Assembly: GCF_030272615.1 (NCBI RefSeq) | Contig: NC_081409.1 | Span: 238,293,832-238,357,831 of the forward strand | DNA: 64,000 nucleotides | Source of the DNA: Cryptomeria japonica | Lineage: Eukaryota > Streptophyta > Pinopsida > Cupressales > Cupressaceae | Reading direction: 5' to 3' | Shown here: positions 11,231 to 22,254 of the stretch, in pieces | Numbering within the stretch: the first letter of the stretch is position 1 | Layout: each line of letters opens with the position of its first letter | Made by a program: the position numbers and the translations under genes | Notes under the pieces: model-generated | The model's database searches: none | What the model saw: the letters and a program-made list of their open reading frames with translations, nothing else | Told to the model about the DNA's origin: nothing

Positions 11231-11767
11231 TTCTAATAATCCATTTTTGTCTATCCAATTATTGAAATCTTGTTGAGATTTCCCTAACCGGATGATGCCT
11301 CCTCTTTTGTGTGAAGCATACCTGATAGCATTGAAGTCACCTCCTATAATGAGCTGTTTATAAGCCAATTGCAATATGACCCCATCTAGGGATAGCCAGA
11401 GAAGTTGCCTTTTATGAGGAGACATTGGTCCATAAGTATTAATGACAAAAAATGATGAGTTTGCTTGAAGGTGAGTGATTTTGACTAGCAACCAATTTTT
11501 GTTAGAAGCAACACCCTCCACATGAACTTGAGAAGGCTTCTAGATTATCATTAGACCCCCATAGGCCCCTTCTGAGGCAACTATCGTTTGAAGAGATGAA
11601 TGAAAGAAAGAGCTAATTCCAATAACAAAGGAAACAACTTACTGACAATCTAATTTGGTTTATTGAAGGAGGGTGACATCTGCACTGACCAAAAGAATCC
11701 TTCTCTTGATCACCCTCTGTTTGTTAGGGGCATTGAGACCCCTAACATTCAAGGATAGGATTTTCAT
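11231..11767 (-). pseudogene. LINE ORF2 start and endonuclease N-terminal part, copy A
   Basis: ORF2 appears to start at 11767 with MKILSLNVRGLNAP, which carries the Asn of the endonuclease N-terminal motif. Then comes TLLQ-stop-TKLD, where the QET/E catalytic block is expected. The frame from 11521 reads FFVINTYGP, IIGGDFNAIRY and NNWIDKNGLLEID, with the central Asp/Asn catalytic pair in GGDFN. It is cut by the solo LTR. The endonuclease nicks target DNA to prime reverse transcription. Confidence 0.85.
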
Positions 11768-11961
11768 TGTTGTTCAGGAAGGGGGTTTCCCTTCCCTACT
11801 TTCCAAAGGTCTATAATTTTGGATTGGTTCTCCACTGCCCCATCTTGAGGTCTAGCTTCAATCAAAGATTTGTGGCCCTTCTTAGGAGGGGAGGATCCAA
11901 AATCAGGTTTCTCCTTTCCCCCTTGATTCTAATGCAGACCCAGTTTCCTTTTTTCCTTGAT

Positions 11962-14050
11962 CTATGAATACATTACCGCTAGGGGGGTATCTAGAACTGA
12001 ATCTAAATCTTCATCATCATTCATGTATTCCTGAAAGAGTTTCTAGGTGTTTTGATCCATAGTCATATCTAGACTTTGCGGAATCAATGAAGGTGACAAC
12101 AAGAGCGGATAAGGGATCTCTGCTGAAAGATTGAAACAATGCTTTGTTGATAAAGGCTTTGAAGGAGGGGTATCTCTCCTTTAAAGAGATGGGGGCATCT
12201 TCCACCTCCATGTCAGCTTTAATATCATTTTCTATAACATCCTGCTCCTGTTAGATATTAGCTAGATGCATAGGTTTACCTTTGATTGACTCTTTAAGTG
12301 CTGGAGTATCCCTAAATCGCTTACGCCTGAGTTTATTCTTCCCTTTTAAGGCCTTTATGGGATTCTGAGAGAATATTGAAGGCACCTCTACTCAGAGAAG
12401 GGGTTTTCTTTTGACCAAATAGGCTCCTTGCAGTTTTATTAGGTTGGATCTTAACAATAGGAGACAAGATGAGAGGGGGACAACTTGAAGGAAGGAGGGG
12501 GGAGATAGAGATCCCACACCTGATAGAGACTGAATCAAATTTCCCAACTTGTCATCTGAGTGCCGAGAGGATCTTGGAGTTTGAAGATGGCAGGAGACTA
12601 CAGGAACAAGAGAAATGGTTGCAGAAGCGAAACTCCTGTTTTCCATCTGTAGAGTAATATCCTTAGTTGCAAGAACAACATCTAAAACAGGTGGATCCGT
12701 TAGATTCACCAAACCCTTGACCTCCCTATGTGGATTGAGGCCATCATTACTTGAATCTGTTGTTGCTTGGAGTTGATTTAATGCACCTCTAGCTGCTGCC
12801 AACGAACTGTTTTTAACGATTTAGTTTCGAAGAATGCATTTACTAGGAATCTCCTTCCCCAATTTCAACACTTTTTGCGTCCATCTACCCATTTTTTATA
12901 TTATCTCTAAATCACTGTAAAAACCCTGTTTTAGGTCGATCTCAACATAGATATTGGCCACATCCCCTTTGAGACCATTCAGGAATTCCTCCTCGATTCC
13001 CACTAAAGATCCTAATGCATCACCTATCTTCAAAAGAGCCTCCAAACACCAAAACTCTGATGGAAGACCAACTAGAGAAAGCCATACTGGAGATTTTTGA
13101 AATCTGTGATTCATCGGATCAAAGTCTGGTTTCCATTCTAGGAAATGAAAAGTCGACCCTTGAAAGAATAGTGGGCTACCATTGATGATTGCATTTTTCA
13201 ACATAGACTCTGCACACTCTAAAAAGAAAAATTCATTCTGCAATGGTCTGAATGAGATCATTCTTGGAAAAGAAGAAGTCCACCAGGACATGATCTCTTT
13301 GCTTTTCCCTCTGCAGTTGCACCATTGTGCAAAAAAGGCATTTTCCTTAAAGCAAGCAATTGTAGGATTTAGCGAATTCTAAGGTAGAACAAAAAACTTA
13401 CTCCCCATGCCTTTTCTATTCCATTTTTGGGGTTTATGGTCAAAGGGAGGGATTTGCCAAGGGGGAAAGTGTTTTTTGATGCCCAAAGCCCTCCGATCTC
13501 TGTAGCTAGACAAATCTCTTAAGGCCGAAAAGTGGGTTTGCAAGCTCTAAGGGTGACTCTATTTTTGAAATAAAGAAGCCTGATTAGATGGAGAAAAGCT
13601 TGGTTTCCTTGACTGAAGAGGGATGCTATTAGGACCTGTTGGTACTTTCCTAGCCCAAGAATCTAAGCTAGGGAACTTGGAAAACACATTATTCAGGTGA
13701 TTATGATTACAGGTTCGCCGAGAGACATCAGGGCAATGATGAGAGAATGAAATTGGCTGTGATGGACGCGAAGGAAAGGTCGCCCAGAAATGACTCTAAT
13801 TACTCTGATTTCTTTGTAGCCCCTGGACTATCTGTGGCCTCTGGAAGCGCACGTTTCTCTGAAGACTCTGGTTTCTCTGAGTTTTTGAAAATTTCTGATA
13901 ACTTCTAGAGTTTCTTGGACAACTCTGATTACTCTGGATACACTGGTTTGAACCTTGAAAGGCATTTGGATGCACTCCATGACTGAATCTTGCATCCATT
14001 CTCCTTGATCTAAAGTTACATTTTCCTGTTTGATGACACCAAACAAAGTC
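11962..14050 (-). pseudogene. LINE ORF1 (gag-like, DUF4283-type), copy A
   Basis: Fragments in reading order from 14050 are as follows. A Gln/Asn/Ser/Arg-rich low-complexity region (13796-13999) is preceded by a Cys/His-containing FVWCHQTGKC stretch. The central domain (12896-13291) holds WKPDFDPMNHRFQKSPVW and LVGLPSEFWCLEALLKIGDALG, matching the DUF4283 domain of plant LINE ORF1. Two C-terminal pieces (12392-12802 and 12017-12211) follow, with a likely end near 11962 after DDEDLDSVLD. Several stops and shifts break it. ORF1 proteins bind the element RNA. The 5' part is probably truncated. Confidence 0.75.
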
Positions 14051-15557
14051 ATTGTTAGCTTGTCATTTTATTGATTGTTTATTTTTACTCTTGTGTAAAG
14101 TATTTTTATTTATTTTTTAAATAAAAATTTAAAAGCATTTGAGCTTTTTATTAGAATATTTATATATAATAGAATAAAAGTATTTGAACTTTTTATTAAA
14201 TAATTTATAAATAATAGATAAATACATGTAATTTAAAAATTAAACATTCAAACTTTAAATTTAATTTATTTATGTAAATTATGGTATGAAACTTTTTAAA
14301 CTTTTATTAAGAAATTATTGTATTTTATAATTTTTAATTATCATAAATTATTTATTTTAATATACTATCGTAATGACACAAATGGTCAGAAGAAATAACA
14401 ATATGTACAAAGACAGTTGTTGGTGTAGGGTCATTTTTAAACTCTTGAGCCAATCCCAATCTCTTTGTCCTCTACTCCTTTGTTAGCAAGAAATTGTAAA
14501 ATTTAATTATAATGTTATTAATTATTTAATTTTGTGCTCATTTTAAAGAAATGTCTTGATATGTATATATGATGACAAATAGTGCTATGACAAATAGTGC
14601 TATCTTACTCAAAGTTGAACTTATTAACCTATCCTTCATCTAACTCTCTCTATACACATTTCCACACTTAGTACAAATAGTGCTATCTTGCTCAAGTTTG
14701 GGCTTATTTGTCTATCCTTTATCAAATTCTCTATCTACACATTTCTGCACTTAGTACTATACACATTTCCACACTTAATCCTCGCTTATTTCCTTATATA
14801 TTATTCACCAAATCCATTTGGTTAACACATATAGAGAAGATTGAATCCAGGCCTAGCGAATATCAAAGTTTGTGCTGTTTTACATGAACGTTGTTGCAAC
14901 CAAGGAGTTATCCAGCATTTTCACCTGAGCTAAACCTCAATGGAGTGGATTTGTCATCACAAGGACTTCTGTTAGTGGGTGCTCTAACTATAGATTTATA
15001 CTACAAGCCTATCCTGTAAAAGAACATTCTAGAATATATTTTGTAATGCTTGAATAAGTATAAAACCATGCATGGCATAAACTATTACCCACGAGTCTAA
15101 TAATTTTTTTTGCACTTTTCCCATTTTCAATAGAACTGGCCTGTATCTAATCCTGGCATTGCATGCATTGTATCTCCTTTTCTCTGCTCACAATCAATCT
15201 GCTTTTTACAGAAGGGTGAACCCTAACCTTACGGTTAATGAACACAGGATTGCTACCCAAAGAATGGCACTGTTCTTTCAAATTGATTCAAGAAATATAT
15301 AATTGATGCTTACATTGCCAAAAGGAAAGATCCTATCAAACATGATAAATGCTATTAAGAAAACTATGGTTCATATAGGTAAACTCCTAATCTTGATTAG
15401 AGCATGAAACAATTATCAACTATTCACAGGTTCAGATGTACATATGTATTGACTTTGAACATGTCGGCCAACGAAATATTGTCATTTTAGCATGCATTTG
15501 ATGATGACTGAAGATGGTTAGGGAAATTGGTTCCAGTTCTGAAAGTGGTTAGCAGGT
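14051..15557. other. AT-rich intergenic sequence, no gene seen
   Basis: Very AT-rich DNA between 14060 and 14370. Two near copies of a motif containing AAATAGTGCTATCTT and TTTATCAAATTCTCT lie at 14577-14660 and 14675-14740. No coding frame, RNA gene or element terminus could be supported. Confidence 0.4.
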
Positions 15558-15872
15558 GTCACCTGTATCAGGGAAATTGGTTCCATTGCAAACAAACATA
15601 TGTCTAAGGTTTTCTATTTTTTTAAGCTCTAAACTAACAAAGTAGGTTGAGTTTTAAGGGACAACATATGTTTCAAATGCTAGGGATTAGTATTACAATA
15701 TTATTTGAGTTTTGTCACCTGTATCAGGGAAATTGGTTCCATTGCAAACAAACATATGTCTAAGGTTTTCTATGTTTTTTGAAGCTCTAAACCAAGAAAG
15801 TAGGTTGAGTTTTAAGGAAGGAACAACATATGTTTCAAATGCTAGGGATTAGTATTACAATATTATTTGAGC
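15558..15872 (+). repeat. 156-bp tandem duplication
   Basis: Two adjacent copies start with TCACCTGTATCAGGG at 15559 and 15715 and run through GGGATTAGTATTACAATATT. They differ by a few substitutions and a 4-5 bp insertion (AAGGAAGG for AAGG). They are a recent local duplication with no coding content. Confidence 0.9.
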
Positions 15873-18603
15873 TTTTTTATTCAAGACCTTGTTCAGCAAA
15901 GAAACTAATGCAAGGAATTGCAGAAGAGTCTAAAACATCGAAACTTGGACCCTAAGTGATGCAGGAGCAACATGAGGTAGCATTGCAGGTCAGATGAGGG
16001 GCAAGCGATAATTTGGTGAACTGCTCGATTTTTATGAAAGTCATCTGATGTTACCAAGACAAGTTGATGAGCATTAACTAACCATTAGATTTTACACAGT
16101 TTTATAGCAAAATTGAAGACCTTTAGGTGTAGGGGTGAGAGGGGAAGAATAGAAAAATATATTTTATTATTGTATTTAAATTGTATATTGAAGAAATGTT
16201 TATATTCTTATTTTATAGGCAGAACAATTGAACTATCATATCTATCTAAACTAGAAAATATATTAAAAATCATGAAACCGAGCAATATTTTGGATTGTTC
16301 AAATTTCTCTGGATCAAGGCACTTTGGTGGGAACATTTTCAGGTTGATTTGAAGCTTCTTTAAAAGGCCTATTACTGTGACGGTTCTAAATTTGTTTGAA
16401 CTAATCTAATATATCTTGGCAGGGTTCAAACTTTGATAGTAAGTCTGTTGCTTTGATAGGTTTCAAATTTGATAATATGTTGTTTGGATAGCTCTCAACT
16501 TTTGATAACGAGCTTGTTACTTTGGTGGGTCTCAAATTGGGAGTTATTTTGTTCACTTTGTAATTTGAAAAACATGACCGAACTTTAGCAACTTGTTTCT
16601 ACTCTTGTGACTTTGGTGGGTGATATCTTTTGGTCACAAGGTTAGACACTATTTTTTTCGGTTTTGCTTGTTTGCTTCGTTGAGTATGTTTTGCTTAACA
16701 TCTTTCTGTTGTGTGTTTCCTAATTTATATCTTGCAATCTATTAAATTCTTTTCTCAATAATATATCTTGGTTACGAAACTGCATGAACAAAAGTTTATC
16801 TTGTCTTCAGCATACATTAATTCTGCTTTATTTGTTGAGGACAATATGCCATCATGATTATAAATAAGGCTTTGTAGAATGAATCTACAACGAAACAAAC
16901 ACTGATAGTTAACACCTTTCTCAAACTTAACTACCCATGAAGCAAAAATTATAATTTCATGCATTACTAAACTCTTTCCCATTTTTTACTTTGCAAATAA
17001 AAATTTCCAACTGGCAATCGATATGTATTAATGCTTTCTTTTTTTTATCAGAAAACACTTTAAAAACAATTGGAAACAACTTGAATCAGTAGATACAACA
17101 ACAACAACAAACATAACACTTGAAAAAGAAGCAAAACAATCTTCTCCCTTGTTGCTTCTGCTCATTATATGTGCAGGAATGTCCTCCTTTCACCAGTTGT
17201 TTTTAGAAAGGTTCATCAAACATATTTGCATACACATCCACATTTATATGCATGCTTTGCTCGACTCCATTTCACTCTTTCCTTCTTCGAAACCAACTTG
17301 TCTTGTTTTAAGATTTCTACCCTAACCTTGAACATTTGTGTATATGACATCTTCTTCGTCAACTCACCAACAAAATAAGGAACCTTTCTCTCGGCAATCT
17401 CCACAATTAGTTGATGTCTTCATCAATTACAGATTCCCTAATGTCACACAAGATTTGACTGCTAGGCTTTGCAATTCTCTTAAAGAGTTGGGAATATGGG
17501 TGTTAAGAAGAGCTTGAAAAAGGAGATTCGTTGGTATTTATCACTGAGACCGCTATCTTCTCCAAAGTATGGCATTAACAATTTGTTGATGCTTCGATAT
17601 GATCTCAACAAATGAACAATGGATATGCAGCTACACCAGTGTTAGGCCCAAAAGAGGCAGAATAGAAAAATAGTACTAGACTAGTTGAACTGCCATAAAT
17701 ATCTAAACTGAAAAATATATTACAAATGTATTAACCCAAAGGAGTAATACTTGTTTGATATGAGAAACATGAGAGTCCTTCATTTTGGTTTGCAAATTGA
17801 ATGGCTTGAAGCAATAGGAAGAGGGAGATCAGAGATGACAAACTGTTAAATTTTTGCCTCTAGTCATCTAATGTTAGGAAGACGAGGGCCCTTGATTTTG
17901 TCTCCTTTCCTTTCAAGGTTATGCAACTGTGAAGTAATTGCAATAGATTGTTTTTTCAAGCCAATATCTAACTTTAGTTAGCTATTCTGTGTTGGATATA
18001 CTATTTATTTGCTATTGTGTGGGGCATTTCTATCTCATTCACAAGTTTTGTTATTTTAATTCAAGAGAGTCAATTTCTCACCTTCCACGTTGTGGTATGA
18101 GCCTTGAGGACACTAACTTGATATAATAACAGTAGATTAATATGTTGTGAGATTTTTTTGCATATATCTAATTTGTTATTTGACAAGATGATGTGAGAAT
18201 TCCTATGTCAATAATTTTGCAGTATCAGAGAGTTGCGGTAAAAGAAATTTCATGAAAAATTTATTTTGTCCATGGTCTAGCCTTTTCTTGTTGCATGAGA
18301 AATATGACCGATAATCTTGCTTGGCACCAGTTGTGGTCAACCATGGAACTACATTGAGTCCGAGAAAGTCTTCTGTTTATGGATGACTTGGACTAGGATA
18401 TGATATGATTTCTAGTATGCACCTTAGAATATTTATAGCGTCCAATATATTTTTTCTATAAATGCCTACTTATCAATTTCTAGGTTATCTGTATAATAGA
18501 TGCTATGATTTCTGGTATGCATCTTGATATATTTCTCAGTACTGTCTATATGGGAGGATAATAATGCCTTTTTCAGGACAGCCAACATATATAACAGGGC
18601 ATA
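15873..18603. other. Intergenic sequence with a diverged dispersed repeat, no gene seen
   Basis: No convincing gene. A segment at about 16136-16275 (AGAATAGAAAAATA, TTGAACT, ATCTAAACT, AAAATATATTA) resembles one at 17656-17725, and the sequence upstream at 16030-16060 (GTCATCTGATGTTA) resembles 17862-17876. These are probably two old copies of an uncharacterised repeat, in which the order of the two segments is swapped. A stretch at 16380-16560 has several degenerate TTTGATA/TTCAAA units. Confidence 0.4.
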
Positions 18604-18631
18604 GTGCTCTTGCCTCTCCTTTTTATTGCAG

Positions 18632-18798
18632 GTCCTTCCCCTGCTACAGCTGCTTTATTGAAAACTTTTGCCTTGAAATTTGAAACCCTCGCTGACAAGG
18701 CTATTATCTTTTGCTCAAGAATTTTAAGAGCCCCAAGTTTTGGGAAAATTTGTTTGTGCCCAAACAATGGCATCCAGATTTTAATCGAGGTTGGTTAG
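18632..18798 (+). other. Possible isolated exon, unknown gene
   Basis: A pyrimidine-rich tract ending TATTGCAG is followed by an open frame, GPSPATAALLKTFALKFETLADKAI, that runs to a stop at 18796-18798. It looks like the last exon of a spliced gene, or a fragment carried here, but no partner exon or family was recognised. The plus-strand frame is more protein-like than the overlapping minus-strand one. Confidence 0.3.
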
Positions 18799-18855
18799 TT
18801 TTTTTTTTATCAATTTTCGATTTTAATTATAGTGGTAATAAATAACTCAATTTTC

Positions 18856-19793
18856 CAAAAAAGAATTCTAACGGCAGAAAAGTTTACAAAAATGGGTTAT
18901 GAAGGGCCTTCTAGATGCATCATGTGTAAAGCCCATGCAGAGACAGTCGGCCACCTTCTTTTGAATTGCTCTTTTGCCTCAAAATGTTGGCGATGACTTT
19001 GTACAAAATTGGGGTGGATATCAGCTTTGCCTAATGACATAATTTCCCTTTTCCAATGCTGGCCTCTCTCTTTGAAGGAAAGCACTTTGAGTCAGATTAT
19101 GGAAGTTTCTCCGTCTTGCCTTGTTTGGGAAATTTGGAAAGAAAGGAATCGAAGGCTCTTTGATAATAAAGCCAGGAGGTTTGAATCAGTCCTAAACTCA
19201 ATTGATACTTCAATTGTTGAGACAGTAAACTGCAAATTAGCCTTCTCAACAGATTCGTCCAAAATTTTCTCTTCTTGGGATGAAAGAATAAAGAAAAATT
19301 GGCAAGGAATCAAGATTCCTTCTTCCTTTGGGCAAAAATCTAAGACTACAAAGGAAACTATTTGGACTCCTCCTAAGCACGGATGGTTAAAATTAGATTT
19401 TGATGGAGCTTCCAAAGGTAACCTAGGCCCTCAGGCATAGGATATGTGATCAGAGACCACTTAGGGTCAATCATTGGGAAAATGGCCAAGCCAATGCCAC
19501 CGAACACCAATAATATAGCAAAATTTAAAGCTTTACTATTAGGATTATTGGATTGCATCAATCATGGGTTAGGAAACATCACAGTGGAGGGAGATTCAAA
19601 GATAGCAATCAATGCAATCAAATTGCAGAAAACCCCAAATTGGCGGCTACAGGGAATTCTAGATACCATATCTGAAAAATTGGCGAAGATAGAGCAATAT
19701 GAGGCTAAGCATATCTTCAGAGAAGCGAGCACAGAGGCAGATGCTCTCTCAAAAGTTGCAACAGAAGGCATTTCTATTCACTGGTGGAAATAG
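18856..19793 (+). pseudogene. LINE ORF2 C-terminus (zf-RVT end and RNase H), copy B
   Basis: The zinc motif CIMCKAHAETVGHLLLNC is followed by a TGA. The open frame 19009-19440 reads CLVWEIWKERNRRLFDNK and WLKLDFDGASKGN, with the first RNase H Asp intact. A one-base deletion near 19425 moves the rest to 19446-19793: IRDHLG, IAKFKALLLGLLDC, VEGDSKIAIN and ASTEADALS. The second catalytic acidic residue is Lys here (Glu in copy A). So each copy has lost a different catalytic position. Confidence 0.85.
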
Positions 19794-20393
19794 GGAGGTA
19801 ATCAACAAGGCTAACCTTACAGGTTTTAATTCTGCAGTAATGATTTTTTCTGGTTTGATGCGAGCATGGTAGGGTTTCTCAAAGCAATCAAAAAGGTCCA
19901 GTACAACCTTTCCTTTTTATAATTTCAAACTTAATCCATGGCGCTAAAGTTTGGGGAACGACTATTTTTTTGAATTCAAACTTTTCCGCCAACTCCAAGA
20001 GATGAACGGACACGCCAGTGATGACGTCATATTTTTTTTTTCTTGTTAAAATGGAATTGTCTCACTCACCTCTCGAAAAGCCAGCTTGCGGTAACCGTCA
20101 TTCTTAGCACGAGGCATGCGTTGTCCACAAGATATACATCATCTCAACAACAGGGAGATTTGACATGATTAGGGATAGATATCCTTCGCCACCTTGCAGG
20201 TGAATTTAATGCAAGGCATTTCTTATAAATGCACGTTAAAGAAAGTGCCGCCTAGCCTTAGCTAAGCTTTCTATGCAAGTTATTAACTACTCTTTCTCTG
20301 CAAGTGCACTCAAAAAAAAGAGAGAGGTTAAACTGCTTCAGACCTTGCTTCAGACCCTCGATAACCACCAAGGCGACAAAGAATCCGATAGCC
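19794..20393 (+). promoter_or_regulatory. ORF2-ORF3 spacer of LINE copy B with promoter-like motifs
   Basis: About 600 non-coding bases between RNase H and ORF3. In order they hold TGACGTCA (20022-20029, a palindromic bZIP-type site), GCGGTAACC (20088-20096), GGCATGCG (about 20113) and TTATAAAT (20223-20230), with the ORF3 ATG 164 bases later. A similar order, TGACGTCA, a GGTTACC-type element, a CATGC element and TATAA, lies upstream of the large unknown ORFs at 29582 and 32598. That this drives ORF3 transcription is inference. Confidence 0.45.
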
Positions 20394-21140
20394 ATGTCTG
20401 GTGAGGAGTCATTTGGGTTCATAATGAGCATTTATCCAAGACCAATTTCATGGTTTGGTGCAAACACTCCCATCTCCCTTTCGGCTTCCACCCAACAAGT
20501 TTCATTCAGAAAAATCATAGATTTAAGACTGAATAGGCTACTTCTTTTTCCAGAGCCAACAGTCATCCTGGGCAGTGGACATATAAGCAGGGACGAATAC
20601 CCCCGTGACAATACTGGTATCTCATCTAGATTTGTTGCCTCCCTTTTGGGCTTGAAGTTAGATAAGCAAGTAGTTTGGACCCTCACCAAGAGGCTTTTCC
20701 CAAATGAAATCTTGCTGGAATTGCAAGAGATCCTTAATAAGGTGCGTCATGATTCAGGAGCTCCTCGACCGAGTGAAAGAATTCTGTTCAATGTTCCTGA
20801 GGAACTTATCAAATACTATCCTTTTCCGCTCGACCTTAAAGGTAAGGATCTCGACAAGCACAAATCATTCGCAGGTATGAGGCTTAGATTTTTTAAATGG
20901 CACTTCCTTGGAGAGAATCCAGAAGATTTGGGCATGGAGGAAGAGCTCCTTGAATTTGCTAGGCTGAATGGAGTCTTTCCGCCAAAAGCAGAAGAAGAGG
21001 AACCCCATGCAGAACAGGGCAGGAGAGGTGGTGGCAGAGGTTTGGGTAGCGGTTCTGGTCGGGGCCGAGGACGGCCTCCGAGCAGAGGCCATGGGAGAGG
21101 CAGAGCCCCAATGCCCCCTACTGAGCCAGAATATCTTTAA
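20394..21140 (+). CDS. LINE-borne third ORF (ORF3) with AT-hook/RGG-like tail, copy B, open
   Basis: An intact 248-codon frame. The start at 20394 (MSGEESFGF) is chosen because copy A has the same Met; an in-frame Met at 20304 is not conserved there. Residues 1-170 are a folded-looking domain with ISSRFVASLLGLKLDKQV and LFPNEILLELQEILNKVRH. An acidic stretch (KAEEEEPHAEQ) follows. The last 40 residues, or about that, are Gly/Arg-rich: GRRGGGRGLG resembles an RGG box, and GRGRGRPPSRG contains the RGRP core of an AT-hook. This suggests a nucleic-acid-binding protein, by motif only. No family was recognised. It lies after RNase H and before the LINE 3' end in both copies, so it is part of the retrotransposed unit. 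The -ISSRFVASLLGL- stretch weakly recalls -INREVIASVFKI- of the large unknown ORFs. Confidence 0.7.
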   Translation: MSGEESFGFIMSIYPRPISWFGANTPISLSASTQQVSFRKIIDLRLNRLLLFPEPTVILGSGHISRDEYPRDNTGISSRFVASLLGLKLDKQVVWTLTKRLFPNEILLELQEILNKVRHDSGAPRPSERILFNVPEELIKYYPFPLDLKGKDLDKHKSFAGMRLRFFKWHFLGENPEDLGMEEELLEFARLNGVFPPKAEEEEPHAEQGRRGGGRGLGSGSGRGRGRPPSRGHGRGRAPMPPTEPEYL

Positions 21141-22170
21141 ACAGATAGGTTCCTTATGTTGGGTGTTTTCCTTTAAGATGTTGCTAAGCCTTTATTGGTT
21201 GTTGGGTTTTTAAGTTTTTAATTTTTTTTTTAAGATAATCTCTGTTAAAGTTAAACTCACAAATACTATGATAAGCTTTTGATTACCGTTGCTATAAACT
21301 CTGAAGGTCTTTTGAATCGATGAAGAAACTGTATAGGGTTTATTGCTTTTTAAGATAAACTTGTTTTCATACTTAGCTCAGAATATGTGGGCATTGAAGC
21401 TAGATTCCCTCACTATGTATTTAGGGATTGGTTTCAAATATCTATCTTAGGTTCTCTAGTTTTTTGGAATTCTAGATCTTTATGTTGTAATCTTTTCCAA
21501 CAATGAATATATAAATCTAGCTCTGCCTTTATTGATAAAAAAATAAATTATGTGGAGCATTACAATTTTAAAATTAAGGATAATTGATAGTTGGAGAAAG
21601 ATGACATGGATAATTTTCATATTTTTGTTTTACAGAATCTTTAATGTATGATATAAAGAAAGATTTTTTTTTCCCAAAAACTTGTGCAGAGATTTGAAAA
21701 GACTAGTTAAAAAAAAATGTGTAGAAATTTTAGTGGATGGGTTTTTAGACTTTATTTTGTCTTTCATCATTAAGATAAATTATAAAAATATTTGGATTAT
21801 TATAATGTAACAATTGATTAATAACAAATCTACTAATTAATAGATATCAACATCATTAATAATGTTGTTGAACTTTGATTATTTTCTTTTTACACATAAT
21901 CTGTTTTCCTTCTGTTTCTCAAGATATAAATCGCGGTTTACTAGGGTCGTGAATTGCAATGCTTCTTCAATTAAGATTATTAGAAATCTTTTCTATCTCA
22001 TTGGTTTCCTTAATTTTTTATTGAAGTGACTAGTCTTTACCAAATTCTTACTTTTTCAATACAAAAGATTATAAGATGAGGTTAGCTTTTGATACAATCA
22101 TAAGTAATATCATAGTATGACCGTTTGTTCTTTGTTGAGATGTTTTTTTCAAAATCTTTAAGATACAAGT
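21141..22170. other. LINE copy B 3' UTR, tail and AT-rich flank
   Basis: 21141-21545 is the LINE 3' UTR, matching the reverse complement of about 4363-4782, and ends in an A-rich tail. 21546-22170 is AT-rich with no gene seen. Confidence 0.5.
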
Positions 22171-22171
22171 A

Positions 22172-22254
<83 letters not shown>

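Larger units (their letters stand above)
4363..14050 (-). mobile_element. L1-like plant LINE with RNase H, copy A (5'-truncated, carries a third ORF)
   Basis: A minus-strand non-LTR retrotransposon starting (3' end) with a poly-A tail seen as T at 4363-4374, immediately behind a 3' terminus CTAGCTCTG...TTTATTGAT shared with copy B at 21515-21540. In element order it holds ORF1 with a DUF4283-like domain, an ORF2 with endonuclease, RT, a zinc-binding region and RNase H, then a third ORF. A solo LTR (9780-11225) splits the endonuclease. The 5' limit near 14050 is approximate. AGCAGAGTCAT at 4352-4362 and AACAAAGTCAT at about 14042-14052 match at 9 of 11 bases and may be the target-site duplication. 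There are many stops, so it is inactive. Confidence 0.85.
18852..21545 (+). mobile_element. L1-like plant LINE, copy B (strongly 5'-truncated)
   Basis: A second copy of the LINE at 4363-14050, here on the plus strand. Homology starts at about 18852 inside the zinc-binding region of ORF2 (TTCCAAAAAAGAATTCTAAC, equivalent to FQKRILT in copy A). It continues through RNase H, the spacer and ORF3 to the common 3' terminus and a short A-rich tail (21536-21544). 5' truncation is the normal outcome of target-primed reverse transcription. No clear target-site duplication could be fixed. Confidence 0.85.

Noticed and set aside
12469-12657. 62-codon plus-strand frame
   Set aside because: It is the opposite strand of LINE ORF1 and has no independent support.
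20304-20393. A longer ORF3 starting at 20304
   Set aside because: The Met at 20304 is not conserved in copy A, whereas both copies have MSGEESF.
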